Origin: Euryarchaeota archaeon UBA251
GTDB taxonomy: Archaea; Thermoplasmatota; Poseidoniia; Poseidoniales; Thalassarchaeaceae
Assembly (NCBI GenBank): GCA_002497905.1
Contig: DAFJ01000042.1
Span: 1-24,198, forward strand
Length of the DNA stretch: 24,198 nucleotides
Direction of reading: 5' to 3'
Shown here: positions 12,688 to 20,764 of the stretch, in pieces
Position numbering within the stretch: position 1 is the stretch's first letter
How the letters are laid out: the number at the start of each line of letters is the position of its first letter
Notes under the pieces: generated by a model
What the model was told of the DNA's origin: nothing
Seen by the model: only the letters and a program-made list of their open reading frames with translations
Database searches by the model: none
Position numbers and translations under genes: made by a program

Positions 12688-13839
12688 CTAACGACGTACA
12701 ATAAAGGCGGTCAGCATGTCCGTTGCGTTGAACTGTTTACGTACCCGAACTTCAATATCTTCTACATTGCAATCAATTATTTTCGAAAGTTTGTCTGGGA
12801 GTTCGTTTACTTCACTTTCAGGAATAATTGTCCATCCACAAATCCTCATTGGACCTTCGGGGCGGAGAAGGGGGAGTAATGCTGGCAATAAACTCAGAGT
12901 TTGATGTGGAAGATTCACAAGAAGGGCATCCCAACGACCACATTGATCTGCTTTGGTGGAGATTTGTGTTGCATCCATGCATCCAACAAAGAGGCCAGGA
13001 GTTGGCTCCACCAAATTATTCGGCGTGAAATTGGGTTTCAACTCACGCAAGGGTTTGAGATTATGAAATAAAAACGGAAGGCAATCTGGATTGAGGTCAT
13101 TGACTAGAAGTTCTCCTACCAAGCCTTCTTCTCGCAACATAGGTGCAATCGCTGGGCCAACACCACAAAACGGATCACAGACATTGATTGGGCGGCCTAA
13201 TTCGGCAGAAAATTGGCTCAATTCATTCATTGTATTTTGGCGTTCATATTGTAACTTGCTAGAGAAATATACTCGAGAGGGGTCAAGACGTAGGCGTAAT
13301 CCATTCTCAGGCACGTCTGTTGTTGGATCAAAAAGATTTGATTCTAAATCCATCAAACCCTCACCCCAAACTAATCGGTCTGTTCGAACTGCAATGGGTT
13401 GTAAATCTCTTATCCTGAATTCACCCTTGACTCCATGATCGATTAACATCAGACGAATTCGGGGATGCGTTTCCATCTTAGATTGAATGAAGGCTGAAAG
13501 ATACTGTTCATTCACCTCATCATAACGTTGGATGAGAAGATCGCCGAGAATTTCATGGCTTTTCGTGATAATGACGTTCTCTAACACACCCTCTCCTACC
13601 AATTCGGTAAAACGTGACTGCCAAGATTCTCTACTCTTCCATAGAACTGGTTTTGCGTCTATAATTGGTAAGTTGACAAATGTGGGTGGGAGTTCTGAGG
13701 GGGCGTTATCATTCAGTGGAATGAGGATGTGTCCATCATCATAAGGTCGGACACGATGCTCTGTATCAAGCCATCCTGATTCCCGTAAAATGTCAATCGT
13801 TTGCTGCGTCATACTCGACGGCACGCTCAAATGACGCAT
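12688..13839 (-). CDS. trm5: tRNA (guanine37-N1)-methyltransferase, Trm5/TYW2 family
   Basis: The 383-residue protein has the Trm5 layout: an N-terminal RNA-binding region, then Arg-Leu-Asp-x3-Val-Tyr-Phe-Ser-Ser-Lys-Leu-x2-Glu-Arg (184-200), and a Rossmann SAM domain. SAM motif I is Asp-Pro-Phe-Cys-Gly-Val-Gly-Pro at 222-229, followed by Asn-Asp-Leu-Asn-Pro at 247-251 and the motif IV-like Asn-Leu-Pro-His at 309-312. Trm5 methylates N1 of G37 next to the anticodon, preventing frameshifts, and in archaea starts wyosine synthesis; a related paralogue is the aminocarboxypropyl transferase Taw2. Motif IV favours the methyltransferase. Start ATG 13839 has no obvious ribosome-binding site, and the divergent dphB begins only 54 nt away. 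Confidence 0.85.
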   Translation of the reverse strand: MRHLSVPSSMTQQTIDILRESGWLDTEHRVRPYDDGHILIPLNDNAPSELPPTFVNLPIIDAKPVLWKSRESWQSRFTELVGEGVLENVIITKSHEILGDLLIQRYDEVNEQYLSAFIQSKMETHPRIRLMLIDHGVKGEFRIRDLQPIAVRTDRLVWGEGLMDLESNLFDPTTDVPENGLRLRLDPSRVYFSSKLQYERQNTMNELSQFSAELGRPINVCDPFCGVGPAIAPMLREEGLVGELLVNDLNPDCLPFLFHNLKPLRELKPNFTPNNLVEPTPGLFVGCMDATQISTKADQCGRWDALLVNLPHQTLSLLPALLPLLRPEGPMRICGWTIIPESEVNELPDKLSKIIDCNVEDIEVRVRKQFNATDMLTAFIVRR

Positions 13840-13881
13840 GGGACCCGCTCTAACCAGTGCTAACGGTATCTTGACGCTGAC

Positions 13882-13886
13882 GGAGG
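13882..13886 (+). promoter_or_regulatory. Shine-Dalgarno for dphB
   Basis: GGAGG lies 7 nt before the GTG at 13894 and decides this non-ATG start. Confidence 0.75.
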
Positions 13887-13893
13887 AAGATTA

Positions 13894-14691
13894 GTGGATT
13901 CAAGTGGATTATTTCTAATCGGGCTCGGACCAGGCGACCTTGCCCTAATGACGCGGCGTGCCATCGATATGTTACAAGACATGGACGAGAGGTACCTCGA
14001 AGGGTATACCGCAACACTGCCTCTTGCTCAAGAAAACGAATTGGAGAATATTGTTGGCCCTTGGAAACGGGCAATGCGTCCCCAAATCGAAAACCCAAGA
14101 GAGATTATCGAAATGGCAAAATCGCAGAAGGTTGCGATTATGGTAGTAGGTGACCCAATGCAAGCAACGACTCACGTTGATTTACTCCTTAGAGCAAGGG
14201 AAAATGGAGTGCAAGTGACAATTGTGCCAGGGATTTCTGCAACGACTTTAGCCATTAGTTCCAGTGGACTGCAATCCTATCGCTTCGGGCGTCAAGTTAC
14301 GTTACCTTACGCTTATGGCGACTATCTACCAACCTCACCTCTACGCTACATACTTGACAACCGGTTACGAAATCTGCATACCTTGGTATTACTCGATTTA
14401 GATCCTACTGGATTAGGAATTGAAAGCCCAATTCACATGAGTCCGTCCGTTGCCGGACAAATACTCATGCAAATGGCAGAACGGTGGAGTGAAGAAAATG
14501 AAGATGTGGATGTCAGTGCTTGGAATGTCGTCGTTCTATCTGACTTGGGGACTGACCAGAGTCATGTTTGCTCAACAGTAATCAAAGAAATGAATGGAAT
14601 GGATGGTGGGCGTATTCATTGTCTTATTCTACCTGCTGAAATGGATAATCATGAACAGATGGTTTTCGACAGTATGAGATATCACGCGTAG
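13894..14691 (+). CDS. dphB: Diphthine synthase (DPH5 family)
   Basis: This 265-residue protein is a tetrapyrrole-methylase-fold SAM methyltransferase of the diphthine synthase type. It shows Leu-Ile-Gly-Leu-Gly-Pro-Gly-Asp at 8-15, Tyr-Leu-Glu-Gly-Tyr-Thr at 34-39, Val-Val-Gly-Asp-Pro-Met-Gln-Ala-Thr-Thr-His at 84-94 and Pro-Gly-Ile-Ser-Ala at 112-116. It methylates the modified histidine of elongation factor 2 during diphthamide synthesis, a pathway found in archaea and eukaryotes only. The GTG start is set by a GGAGG. It is divergent from trm5, so two translation-fidelity genes share a 54-nt intergenic region, and is followed 31 nt later by a large unknown gene. Confidence 0.93.
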   Translation: MDSSGLFLIGLGPGDLALMTRRAIDMLQDMDERYLEGYTATLPLAQENELENIVGPWKRAMRPQIENPREIIEMAKSQKVAIMVVGDPMQATTHVDLLLRARENGVQVTIVPGISATTLAISSSGLQSYRFGRQVTLPYAYGDYLPTSPLRYILDNRLRNLHTLVLLDLDPTGLGIESPIHMSPSVAGQILMQMAERWSEENEDVDVSAWNVVVLSDLGTDQSHVCSTVIKEMNGMDGGRIHCLILPAEMDNHEQMVFDSMRYHA

Positions 14692-14722
14692 ATGTGAAAC
14701 AGTAGAGGGGGTTGACGACATC

Positions 14723-16414
14723 ATGGCTGGGCCCGCACAAGTCCGATTTCCAGGCGATGATAAGCGGCGTAAGCTTCGTATGAAGGGTATCAAAAAAGCC
14801 TCTGATTCCATCCAAAAGCGTTTGAGGAAAAACTTGGATGCCTTGCTTGAAGACCCTAGTTCCATCTTACCTACTCGGCATCCAAAGGGTGTATTCCCTC
14901 GACGGGATCCATTGAAGAAGACACAGAAAGAAGTGCAACGTGTTACTGATAAACGAAACAATCTGAAATGGCTTCAACGGCGAATGCGTAAGCGTCGAGG
15001 GGATGTGCCCGCTCGTGCTCTTGCTGGTACACTCGCTGCTGCGCATGAAGAAGCATTCGATACGGTCTCAATCTTCCAAAATCCCGCATATGGCCGCCAC
15101 AGTTTCGTTCGACGTGGGATGGCAGCACCGACCGATCTTGCTTCAATGCAAAACTTCCATGACATACCATTGAGGCTATTGCTTTGGCGGGACCATGCAA
15201 AAGCAGGAATCTGGTTCTTTGGTAGCCGATCTGAGATTGTATGTACTGGTACTAAACCCCTAATCCCTGATGGTTGGATTGACGAGGGGCTAAAACAGGC
15301 ACCAATCAATCTACAGAAAGAAGGACGTGTTTGGTTCACATCCGGCCTAACAAAAGAAGAAGTGGAAGAACGGAAGCAAAACAAGGATGGATGGATTCGT
15401 TTCGAATTTAATGATGGAACATTGCTTGGTATCTCCGCAGCTTCCCTACAATCTCTGGAAGAGAGCCTTATCGGCGGGATATCTCTCCGTATGCTTCCTC
15501 CTAAAATTTCAGCCGTGACTGAAATTGAATGGATTTGGGCCCCGGAAGGGTGGGGAGATCGGGAGGTTTCAGAGGAAATGAAAGAGGCAGGCCAAGAAAT
15601 ACTCACAGCTTGGACTGATCTAACTTTGAAAGACAAAGATGTTGTTGAACGATTGAAGGGGGCTGTCACCAATTCAATCGATGAGGGGTTCGTTCTCGGG
15701 ACTATGTGGTTTGAAGAATTTGAAGAGGGGATTTCTGCAATAGAGGGCACCGATTTAGAAAAAGAGGCCATCCAATGCGCTCTTTCAAACATAAATGCAG
15801 GACTACATGTACGTAGAGATGGAGTGGCTCTCGATTCACCAGATGATGTGGTTCGACTCGAAATGCGTGCCGGACACGATATTTTGATTTCTCTCTGGGA
15901 TGATTGGGGTCATACAATCCTTGAGGAAATGTTTGGAATAATTGGTGAAAAGGCCGATGATATTCATGCGAAACAAATGAAGCGTAAGCAGGGATTCAAT
16001 GCCTTCCTCAAGGGATTAAGTAAGGATAGGCAGGCCACTTCAAAACTAGAAGCGTTGCCTTGGAGCAATACAGTACTACCTTCACCGCTGGATTTACTGC
16101 ATGACTTAGTACGTAAGGGCCACACTGATGGCCTCGGAAGGACGGTTTCTATGGTTCGAAAAAGAAAGGTCATCAATGATGCTGCAATGGGTTGGGCGTG
16201 GTTAGTCGCTCATGATCGCGATGGATCTGAAGCTTGGCGCTTCGATCAAGTTGCTCGAGACAAGGGCGGCGACTGGGCAAGGGCCGTATCGAATCTATGG
16301 CAAGTTAGCGAGAGTCTAATTTCTGGAAATGGGAATAAGAGCGATTACATCGACGCAATGAGTAAAGTTGCTACTGCTGCGAGTCTCCAAACCGATCTAC
16401 CAGATGATGAATGA
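14723..16414 (+). CDS. Large unknown protein with highly basic N-terminus
   Basis: I do not recognise this 563-residue protein. Residues 1-95 are very basic (Asp-Lys-Arg-Arg-Lys, Arg-Arg-Met-Arg-Lys-Arg-Arg), as in proteins that bind RNA or DNA. Residues about 120-290 are beta-rich with many Trp and Gly (Gly-Ile-Trp-Phe-Phe-Gly; Trp-Ile-Trp-Ala-Pro-Glu-Gly-Trp). The remainder is helical and acidic or mixed. No signal peptide, membrane helix, nucleotide-binding loop or Cys/His metal motif is visible. A GAGGGGG stretch lies about 12 nt before the ATG. It follows dphB by 31 nt and is probably co-transcribed. A ribosome- or RNA-linked role would fit the basic segment and neighbour, but this is inference. 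Confidence 0.75.
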   Translation: MAGPAQVRFPGDDKRRKLRMKGIKKASDSIQKRLRKNLDALLEDPSSILPTRHPKGVFPRRDPLKKTQKEVQRVTDKRNNLKWLQRRMRKRRGDVPARALAGTLAAAHEEAFDTVSIFQNPAYGRHSFVRRGMAAPTDLASMQNFHDIPLRLLLWRDHAKAGIWFFGSRSEIVCTGTKPLIPDGWIDEGLKQAPINLQKEGRVWFTSGLTKEEVEERKQNKDGWIRFEFNDGTLLGISAASLQSLEESLIGGISLRMLPPKISAVTEIEWIWAPEGWGDREVSEEMKEAGQEILTAWTDLTLKDKDVVERLKGAVTNSIDEGFVLGTMWFEEFEEGISAIEGTDLEKEAIQCALSNINAGLHVRRDGVALDSPDDVVRLEMRAGHDILISLWDDWGHTILEEMFGIIGEKADDIHAKQMKRKQGFNAFLKGLSKDRQATSKLEALPWSNTVLPSPLDLLHDLVRKGHTDGLGRTVSMVRKRKVINDAAMGWAWLVAHDRDGSEAWRFDQVARDKGGDWARAVSNLWQVSESLISGNGNKSDYIDAMSKVATAASLQTDLPDDE

Positions 16415-17581
16415 TCAAGCACCTAAGGCCTGGTGAATATCATTCCAAATGTCTTCAACATCCTCAATGCCGACGCTCATCCGAACGAAGCCAGGGGAAA
16501 TACCAGCAGCAATTCGAACCTCTTCTGGAACCGCCATATGAGAAGAGGTTGCGGGAACCTCAATGAGAGATTCGACTCCGCCAAGACTTGTTGCCTCAAA
16601 TATGATTTTCAATCGAGACATGAAGGACATCGCTGCATTATCTCCACCCTTAACAACAAATCCGAGCATACCAGTTCCATTCGGCATGACCTGTTTAGCA
16701 ACCTCGTAATCTGGATGTGAGGGAAGTGATGGGTGGACCACTCGCTCAATCGCTGGATGAGATTCTAGCCTCTCAGCAAGTATTGCAGCATTTGATGCAT
16801 GAATAGGCATCCGAGCATGGAGGGTTCGAATGCCTCTTTCTAAGAGGAAGCAAGCATGGGGATCTGGAGATGTTCCAAAATGGATTTTCTTTGCAAATAC
16901 CTGTGCGATCAGGTCTTTGGAACCAACAACTGCGCCCCCTACATGATCTGAATGACCATTCAGATATTTCGTGGTACTATGGATAACAAGGTCATGTCCC
17001 ATCTCAATTGGGCGTGTAGCCCAAGGTGAGACAAATGTGTTGTCAACAACCGATATGAGGTTGTTTTCCTTGGCAATTCTGGCAATTTCGGGGAGATTGC
17101 AAACCTTGAGATTTGGATTTGTTAGTGTTTCGGAGTAGAGTATTTTCGTATTCTCTTTGATTGCAGTTTCAAAAGAAGATGGATCTCTAATGTCCACTAA
17201 AGTCACCTCGATTCCGAACCTTGGTAGATCTTCAGTCATGAGGCCGTAAGTTCCACCATAGACATCGGGTGAGGCGATTACGTGATCTCCTCGCGATAAT
17301 AGTCCGAGTAGAACAGTAGTAATTGCCCCCATTCCACTTGAGAACATTTCTCCATCCTCCGCACCCTCTAACGATGCGATTTTTTTCGAGACAACCTCAG
17401 AATTAACCGAGGATAAGCGACTATAGAGAAGTGTATGTTGAGCTCCTGCTGCCCAACCTGCATATCGCTCCTCATCCAACTTGTAAGTTGAAGATAAGTA
17501 GACAGGAGTGTTTACGGCTCCATCTGCATGATGGGTGCCCTCATGCACTGCGCGTGTTGGAAATCTCATTTCGTCACTCAT
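16415..17581 (-). CDS. Cys/Met-metabolism PLP enzyme (cystathionine gamma-lyase/synthase type)
   Basis: A 388-residue fold-type I PLP enzyme of the trans-sulfuration family, close to the usual 380-400 residues. Tyr53-Ser-Arg55 binds the phosphate of the neighbouring subunit, Ser-Ser-Gly-Met-Gly-Ala (81-86) and Tyr109-Gly-Gly line the cofactor, Asp180 (Val-Val-Asp-Asn-Thr) holds the pyridine nitrogen, and Lys205 in His-Ser-Thr-Thr-Lys-Tyr forms the Schiff base. Members interconvert homocysteine, cystathionine and cysteine, or use O-acetylhomoserine, or degrade methionine. The motifs favour cystathionine gamma-lyase/synthase but do not separate these activities. Its stop shares a TGATCA with the stop of the convergent unknown gene. 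A dyad TATA element lies about 80-90 nt upstream of ATG 17581. Confidence 0.9.
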   Translation of the reverse strand: MSDEMRFPTRAVHEGTHHADGAVNTPVYLSSTYKLDEERYAGWAAGAQHTLLYSRLSSVNSEVVSKKIASLEGAEDGEMFSSGMGAITTVLLGLLSRGDHVIASPDVYGGTYGLMTEDLPRFGIEVTLVDIRDPSSFETAIKENTKILYSETLTNPNLKVCNLPEIARIAKENNLISVVDNTFVSPWATRPIEMGHDLVIHSTTKYLNGHSDHVGGAVVGSKDLIAQVFAKKIHFGTSPDPHACFLLERGIRTLHARMPIHASNAAILAERLESHPAIERVVHPSLPSHPDYEVAKQVMPNGTGMLGFVVKGGDNAAMSFMSRLKIIFEATSLGGVESLIEVPATSSHMAVPEEVRIAAGISPGFVRMSVGIEDVEDIWNDIHQALGA

Positions 17582-17659
17582 AACCTCGCCTTGGTAATCG
17601 GTAAGGGGTGAAGGACTTGAACGAATCTGTCCACGTTATTAATTCGAGAGTTGTGATTC

Positions 17660-17675
17660 TTGATCATATAATCAA
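17660..17675 (-). promoter_or_regulatory. TATA-like element inside a 5-bp dyad upstream of the PLP gene
   Basis: TTGAT-CATATA-ATCAA is a dyad with TATATGA on the - strand. It lies about 80-95 nt before ATG 17581, implying a leader of about 60 nt if used, and overlaps the stop of the upstream 242-residue gene. It could act as promoter, as operator, or be chance. Confidence 0.4.
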
Positions 17676-18400
17676 TTTACAATGACATCTGACGGCTCGA
17701 CCAAAGACGCGTTAATCCACCAACTCATATCCTTGAACTTGAGCAAGAGGGTGGAGTCGGAAGTGTCAATCCGTTCAATAATTGGGAGTTCGTCCTTGTC
17801 TGCAAAGGAAGGCCAGCCAGTAAATCCAATCTCTGTTCCGGCTTTTTTCATAACAGTCATTCCAACTTCAAAACCATCAAGACACTCTGAATCCTCATCT
17901 TCTGAATCCATGGAATCCAGGAGTTTTTCCATGGTCTCTTTTGAAAGTCGGTCTGAAGTGAAAAGGGCCTTAATGACATCACGTCGGCTAGTATCCTCCT
18001 GTTTGTTCCCAACCTTGTAACCCATGAAACGAATGATGGAGTCCGTCTTCTCAAACCTCATCTGTAACGCATGAAAGCACTTAGCCTCAGTTCTAGAATC
18101 TCCTTCCTTTGAAAGTAAATAGGAAAGGCCGTCGTAGACAATGTTCCACATCACATTAGATTGTAGGCGTGTAATCGCTTCAATCGGAATGCTCTTTTCT
18201 TCGAACATTTCAGAAATTTTTCGCCCTTCGGGACTGGATTTCAGACCAGCCTGAATAATTGGGTCGATTGCCCATGGAGATTCGCCAAGAGTGGATTCAA
18301 TCTCATGTACCAATTCAACAAGGCTTGCCATTAGTTCATCAATTGCAATTCGCCTCTCAATTCGGCTTGCCCATTCCCAATCCCATGACATGCAAAACAT
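17672..18400 (-). CDS. Unknown acidic protein with possible C-terminal SH3-like barrel
   Basis: This 242-residue protein is unassigned. Residues about 5-160 are helical and polar. An acidic patch follows at about 162-172 (Asp-Ser-Met-Asp-Ser-Glu-Asp-Glu-Asp). The last 60 residues read like a small beta barrel: Gly-Phe-Glu-Val-Gly-Met-Thr-Val, a Gly-Trp-Pro turn, Ile-Ile-Glu-Arg-Ile, Leu-Leu-Leu-Lys-Phe and Ser-Trp-Trp-Ile, a spacing typical of SH3/Tudor-like folds. No membrane segment is seen. Possible starts are ATG 18400, ATG 18391 and a TTG at 18421; 18400 overlaps nothing and was chosen. It is last in the cutA-DUF4126 set. Confidence 0.65.
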   Translation of the reverse strand: MFCMSWDWEWASRIERRIAIDELMASLVELVHEIESTLGESPWAIDPIIQAGLKSSPEGRKISEMFEEKSIPIEAITRLQSNVMWNIVYDGLSYLLSKEGDSRTEAKCFHALQMRFEKTDSIIRFMGYKVGNKQEDTSRRDVIKALFTSDRLSKETMEKLLDSMDSEDEDSECLDGFEVGMTVMKKAGTEIGFTGWPSFADKDELPIIERIDTSDSTLLLKFKDMSWWINASLVEPSDVIVN

Positions 18401-18407
18401 GTAGTAT

Positions 18408-19016
18408 TCAGGGTATTTCAACCTGTGAAGGAGATTTTTTCTTGTCTTGTCTACGTTTCAGGAGCCATCGGCCCGTAAACCCAAGGCTAACAATCACAAG
18501 AATTAGTGCAATGATCGGTAGGAGGACCGCGAGTATTGTACAGGTAATACATGCGCCCGCTTCTGCGGTAGACACAATGGGATTGCCGAGGCCCCCTGTT
18601 GTCGCTGTTGACATTGCACGCAATGCTACTGTACTCACCTGTACTGTGCCACTTACTCCACCCCCTGCAATTATACTCAGACCCCATCGAAGAATCGGAT
18701 CTGAATCTCCTAAAGATGAGCTCATTAGTAGAGCCCCGGAAAGCATCGCTGCGGGTGATGCGATCGTATCCAATAGATTGTCTAACCAAGGTACATAATA
18801 TGCGATTATTTCGATTAATGTAGCCAATCCAAGTACCGCCAATCCGATATCGGATGCCATCCAATCTTGTAAGCCAGATGCGGGGATGGCTGATGGGAGG
18901 TAATCTAAACGGGCAGCGGCGCCGTAAAGAAATGGAGGGATAAAGATGCGGAATCCGCTAGCTGCTGCAAGACCGATTCCTAAAGACGCGGCAATGAATA
19001 ATTCAAATCCATTCAT
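18408..19016 (-). CDS. DUF4126-family membrane protein
   Basis: The 202-residue protein has about five hydrophobic segments and the DUF4126 pattern: Gly-Leu-Ala-Ala-Ala-Ser-Gly-Phe-Arg-x-Phe near the start (15-25), Leu-Ile-Glu-Ile-Ile-Ala (67-72) followed by Pro-Trp-Leu-Asp-Asn-Leu-Leu-Asp (76-83), and a Gly-Ala-Leu-Leu helix at about 94-97. The C-terminal tail is basic (Lys-Arg-Arg-Gln-Asp-Lys-Lys-Lys). Family function is not known. Its ATG overlaps the TGA of cutA in an ATGA, so the two are translationally coupled. The family call rests on remembered motifs. Confidence 0.78.
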   Translation of the reverse strand: MNGFELFIAASLGIGLAAASGFRIFIPPFLYGAAARLDYLPSAIPASGLQDWMASDIGLAVLGLATLIEIIAYYVPWLDNLLDTIASPAAMLSGALLMSSSLGDSDPILRWGLSIIAGGGVSGTVQVSTVALRAMSTATTGGLGNPIVSTAEAGACITCTILAVLLPIIALILVIVSLGFTGRWLLKRRQDKKKSPSQVEIP

Positions 19017-19330
19017 TTAGTCACCTCTTCCGTCCAAGTTGAATATGAGTCAGATGCATCAACAGTGGTCCAAGTCACTTGAGGAGTGTCATAGGGGCTT
19101 TCCTTCTCTATGAGTTTCGCGAGGATTGGGGCTTTTTCGGTGGTAGTTGTCATCATAAGACGCCATTCATCTTCTGAAGTAACCTCTCCATCCCACCTAT
19201 ACATCGAACGTATTCGTTCTATCTGTATACATGCTACAGCTAAATTTTCAACAAGAGTGTGTGCCCACTCTCCTACTTCAAACTCCTTCCAATCGCCGGG
19301 AAGGGTCGTCACCATCTTCACAACGGCCAT
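19013..19330 (-). CDS. cutA: CutA1 divalent-ion tolerance protein
   Basis: This 105-residue protein has the family's length and signature blocks: Thr-Leu-Val-Glu-Asn-Leu-Ala-Val-Ala-Cys (25-34), Ser-Met-Tyr-Arg-Trp-Asp-Gly-Glu-Val (42-50), Thr-Thr-x-Glu-Lys-Ala-Pro (62-68) and Ser-Pro-Tyr-Asp-Thr-Pro (78-83). CutA1 forms very stable cytoplasmic trimers of ferredoxin-like fold, linked to copper and other metal tolerance, but its biochemical role remains unclear. ATG 19330 is preferred to the TTG one codon earlier. Its stop overlaps the DUF4126 start. It is divergent from the geranylgeranyl reductase gene. Confidence 0.9.
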   Translation of the reverse strand: MAVVKMVTTLPGDWKEFEVGEWAHTLVENLAVACIQIERIRSMYRWDGEVTSEDEWRLMMTTTTEKAPILAKLIEKESPYDTPQVTWTTVDASDSYSTWTEEVTK

Positions 19331-19411
19331 CAATACGCACCACTCACCACACGGGTTGAACCTATCGGGTTAGTGGGATGATTCAAGGCCCATCACTCCA
19401 GAGAGTGTTAC

Positions 19412-20755
19412 ATGGGTCTGGATTGGAGTGTTCCCATCGATACAGGTCCGCTTCCAGATGATGGAGAAAGATTCGATGTGATCGTGGTTGGTGGTGGCCC
19501 GGGAGGGGCTGCAGCAGCAAGCTATGCAGCGCTCGCTGGAAACAAGGTCCTTCTCATTGAGAAGGCAATTTGGCCACGTGACAAAATTTGTGGAGATGCT
19601 GTAGGAGGTAAGTCTCTACGTCACGTCAAAGAACTTGGTGTAAAGGAAATGATTGAGGCCACACCTCACTTTCGAGTGACTGGGATGATGTTCAGTAGTC
19701 CAAATGGAAAACAAGTGACTATCCCGTTACCAAAAGATGATGTTGCAAAGAGAGAGGCTGGATATGCACTCCCTCGACTTCAGTTCGACTACATGATGTT
19801 CCTTAGAGCGACTGAATTAGTTCGTGACGCAGGTGGAAAAGTTGTCCAAGGCACTTCAGTTTCCAATGTGCACCATGATGAAACTAATCTCAAGATTACA
19901 GGTGTAACAATTGAGGGAGGTAGTAATTCTACTCATATGGCTCCACTAACAATTGGAGCCGGTGGATATCTTTGCCCCGTAGCAAAGAAAATTGTAGAAG
20001 AGTTGAATCTTGAAAAATTGCGAGATGAAATGCACTACTGTGGGGCATATCGAGAATATTGGACGGGTGTCAAAGATGTAGGTGATAGTGAGGGATCTAT
20101 CGAACTCCATTTTGTTGACGACGTAATACCTGGATATTGGTGGATTTTTCCCGTAAATGAAAACGTTGTAAATGTTGGAATAGGTATGGTCAACGCTGAA
20201 AGACGGAAGCAAACAGGCATCAAAAAATCACTCAAAAAACTTCAACACTACCTCATTCATGAACACCCACGGTTCAAAGAACGGTTTGTAGATGCGACTT
20301 TCGTAGAAGGTAGTGGGAAGGGATGGGAACTTCCGTTTGGCAGCCCTAGAAAGGGGGCTGCATTACAACCGCGGCGCACGGCTATGGCTGGAGCAATATG
20401 TGTTGGAGATGCTGCAAGTTTAGTTGACCCGTTTAGTGGTGAAGGAGTTGGAAACGCCTTGTTATCTGCCAAACTAGCAATTTCTCTATTTGACCGGGAG
20501 GTCCACTCTGAAGGTTTGCCTGTAGAAGTTGCGGATGAATACATGGTGCGCTTATGGGAGGAATTAGGGCCTGAGCTTTCAAACTCATTCAAAATTCAGC
20601 GGATTGTACGGAGGAAGCGTTTGATGAATCTCTTCGTACGAAAAGCAGCAAAACGTCCTGCCCTACAAGCAGCCTTAACCGATGCCTTAGCATCAAAAGA
20701 GGCGCAGAAAAAGTTGCATAATCCTCTTTGGCTCGCTCGGAACATTTTGTTGTGA
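19412..20755 (+). CDS. Geranylgeranyl reductase family flavoprotein (archaeal lipid saturation)
   Basis: A 447-residue FAD enzyme of the geranylgeranyl/digeranylgeranylglycerophospholipid reductase family. The FAD-binding Gly-Gly-Gly-Pro-Gly-Gly is at 27-32, Cys60-Gly-Asp-Ala matches the conserved active-site Cys-Gly region, Pro-Gly-Tyr-Trp-Trp-Ile-Phe-Pro at 240-247 is the family substrate-site motif, and Gly-Asp-Ala-Ala-Ser-Leu-Val-Asp-Pro-Phe-Ser-Gly-Glu-Gly at 332-345 is the second FAD motif. It reduces isoprenoid double bonds to make saturated archaeal membrane lipids. About 20 extra N-terminal residues precede the Rossmann strand. It is followed 9 nt later by a HAD phosphatase gene. No TATA box is obvious in the 81-nt divergent gap with cutA. 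Confidence 0.92.
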   Translation: MGLDWSVPIDTGPLPDDGERFDVIVVGGGPGGAAAASYAALAGNKVLLIEKAIWPRDKICGDAVGGKSLRHVKELGVKEMIEATPHFRVTGMMFSSPNGKQVTIPLPKDDVAKREAGYALPRLQFDYMMFLRATELVRDAGGKVVQGTSVSNVHHDETNLKITGVTIEGGSNSTHMAPLTIGAGGYLCPVAKKIVEELNLEKLRDEMHYCGAYREYWTGVKDVGDSEGSIELHFVDDVIPGYWWIFPVNENVVNVGIGMVNAERRKQTGIKKSLKKLQHYLIHEHPRFKERFVDATFVEGSGKGWELPFGSPRKGAALQPRRTAMAGAICVGDAASLVDPFSGEGVGNALLSAKLAISLFDREVHSEGLPVEVADEYMVRLWEELGPELSNSFKIQRIVRRKRLMNLFVRKAAKRPALQAALTDALASKEAQKKLHNPLWLARNILL

Positions 20756-20764
20756 GGGCATCTT

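Noticed and set aside
13840..13893. TATA boxes for the divergent trm5/dphB pair
   Set aside because: The 54-nt gap has only a weak AACGGTATC stretch; no convincing promoter could be placed.
14974..15792. A 272-residue open frame on the - strand
   Set aside because: It is antisense to the large unknown + strand gene, Ser/Pro/Arg-rich and without a start signal; the + strand frame is longer and has a ribosome-binding site.
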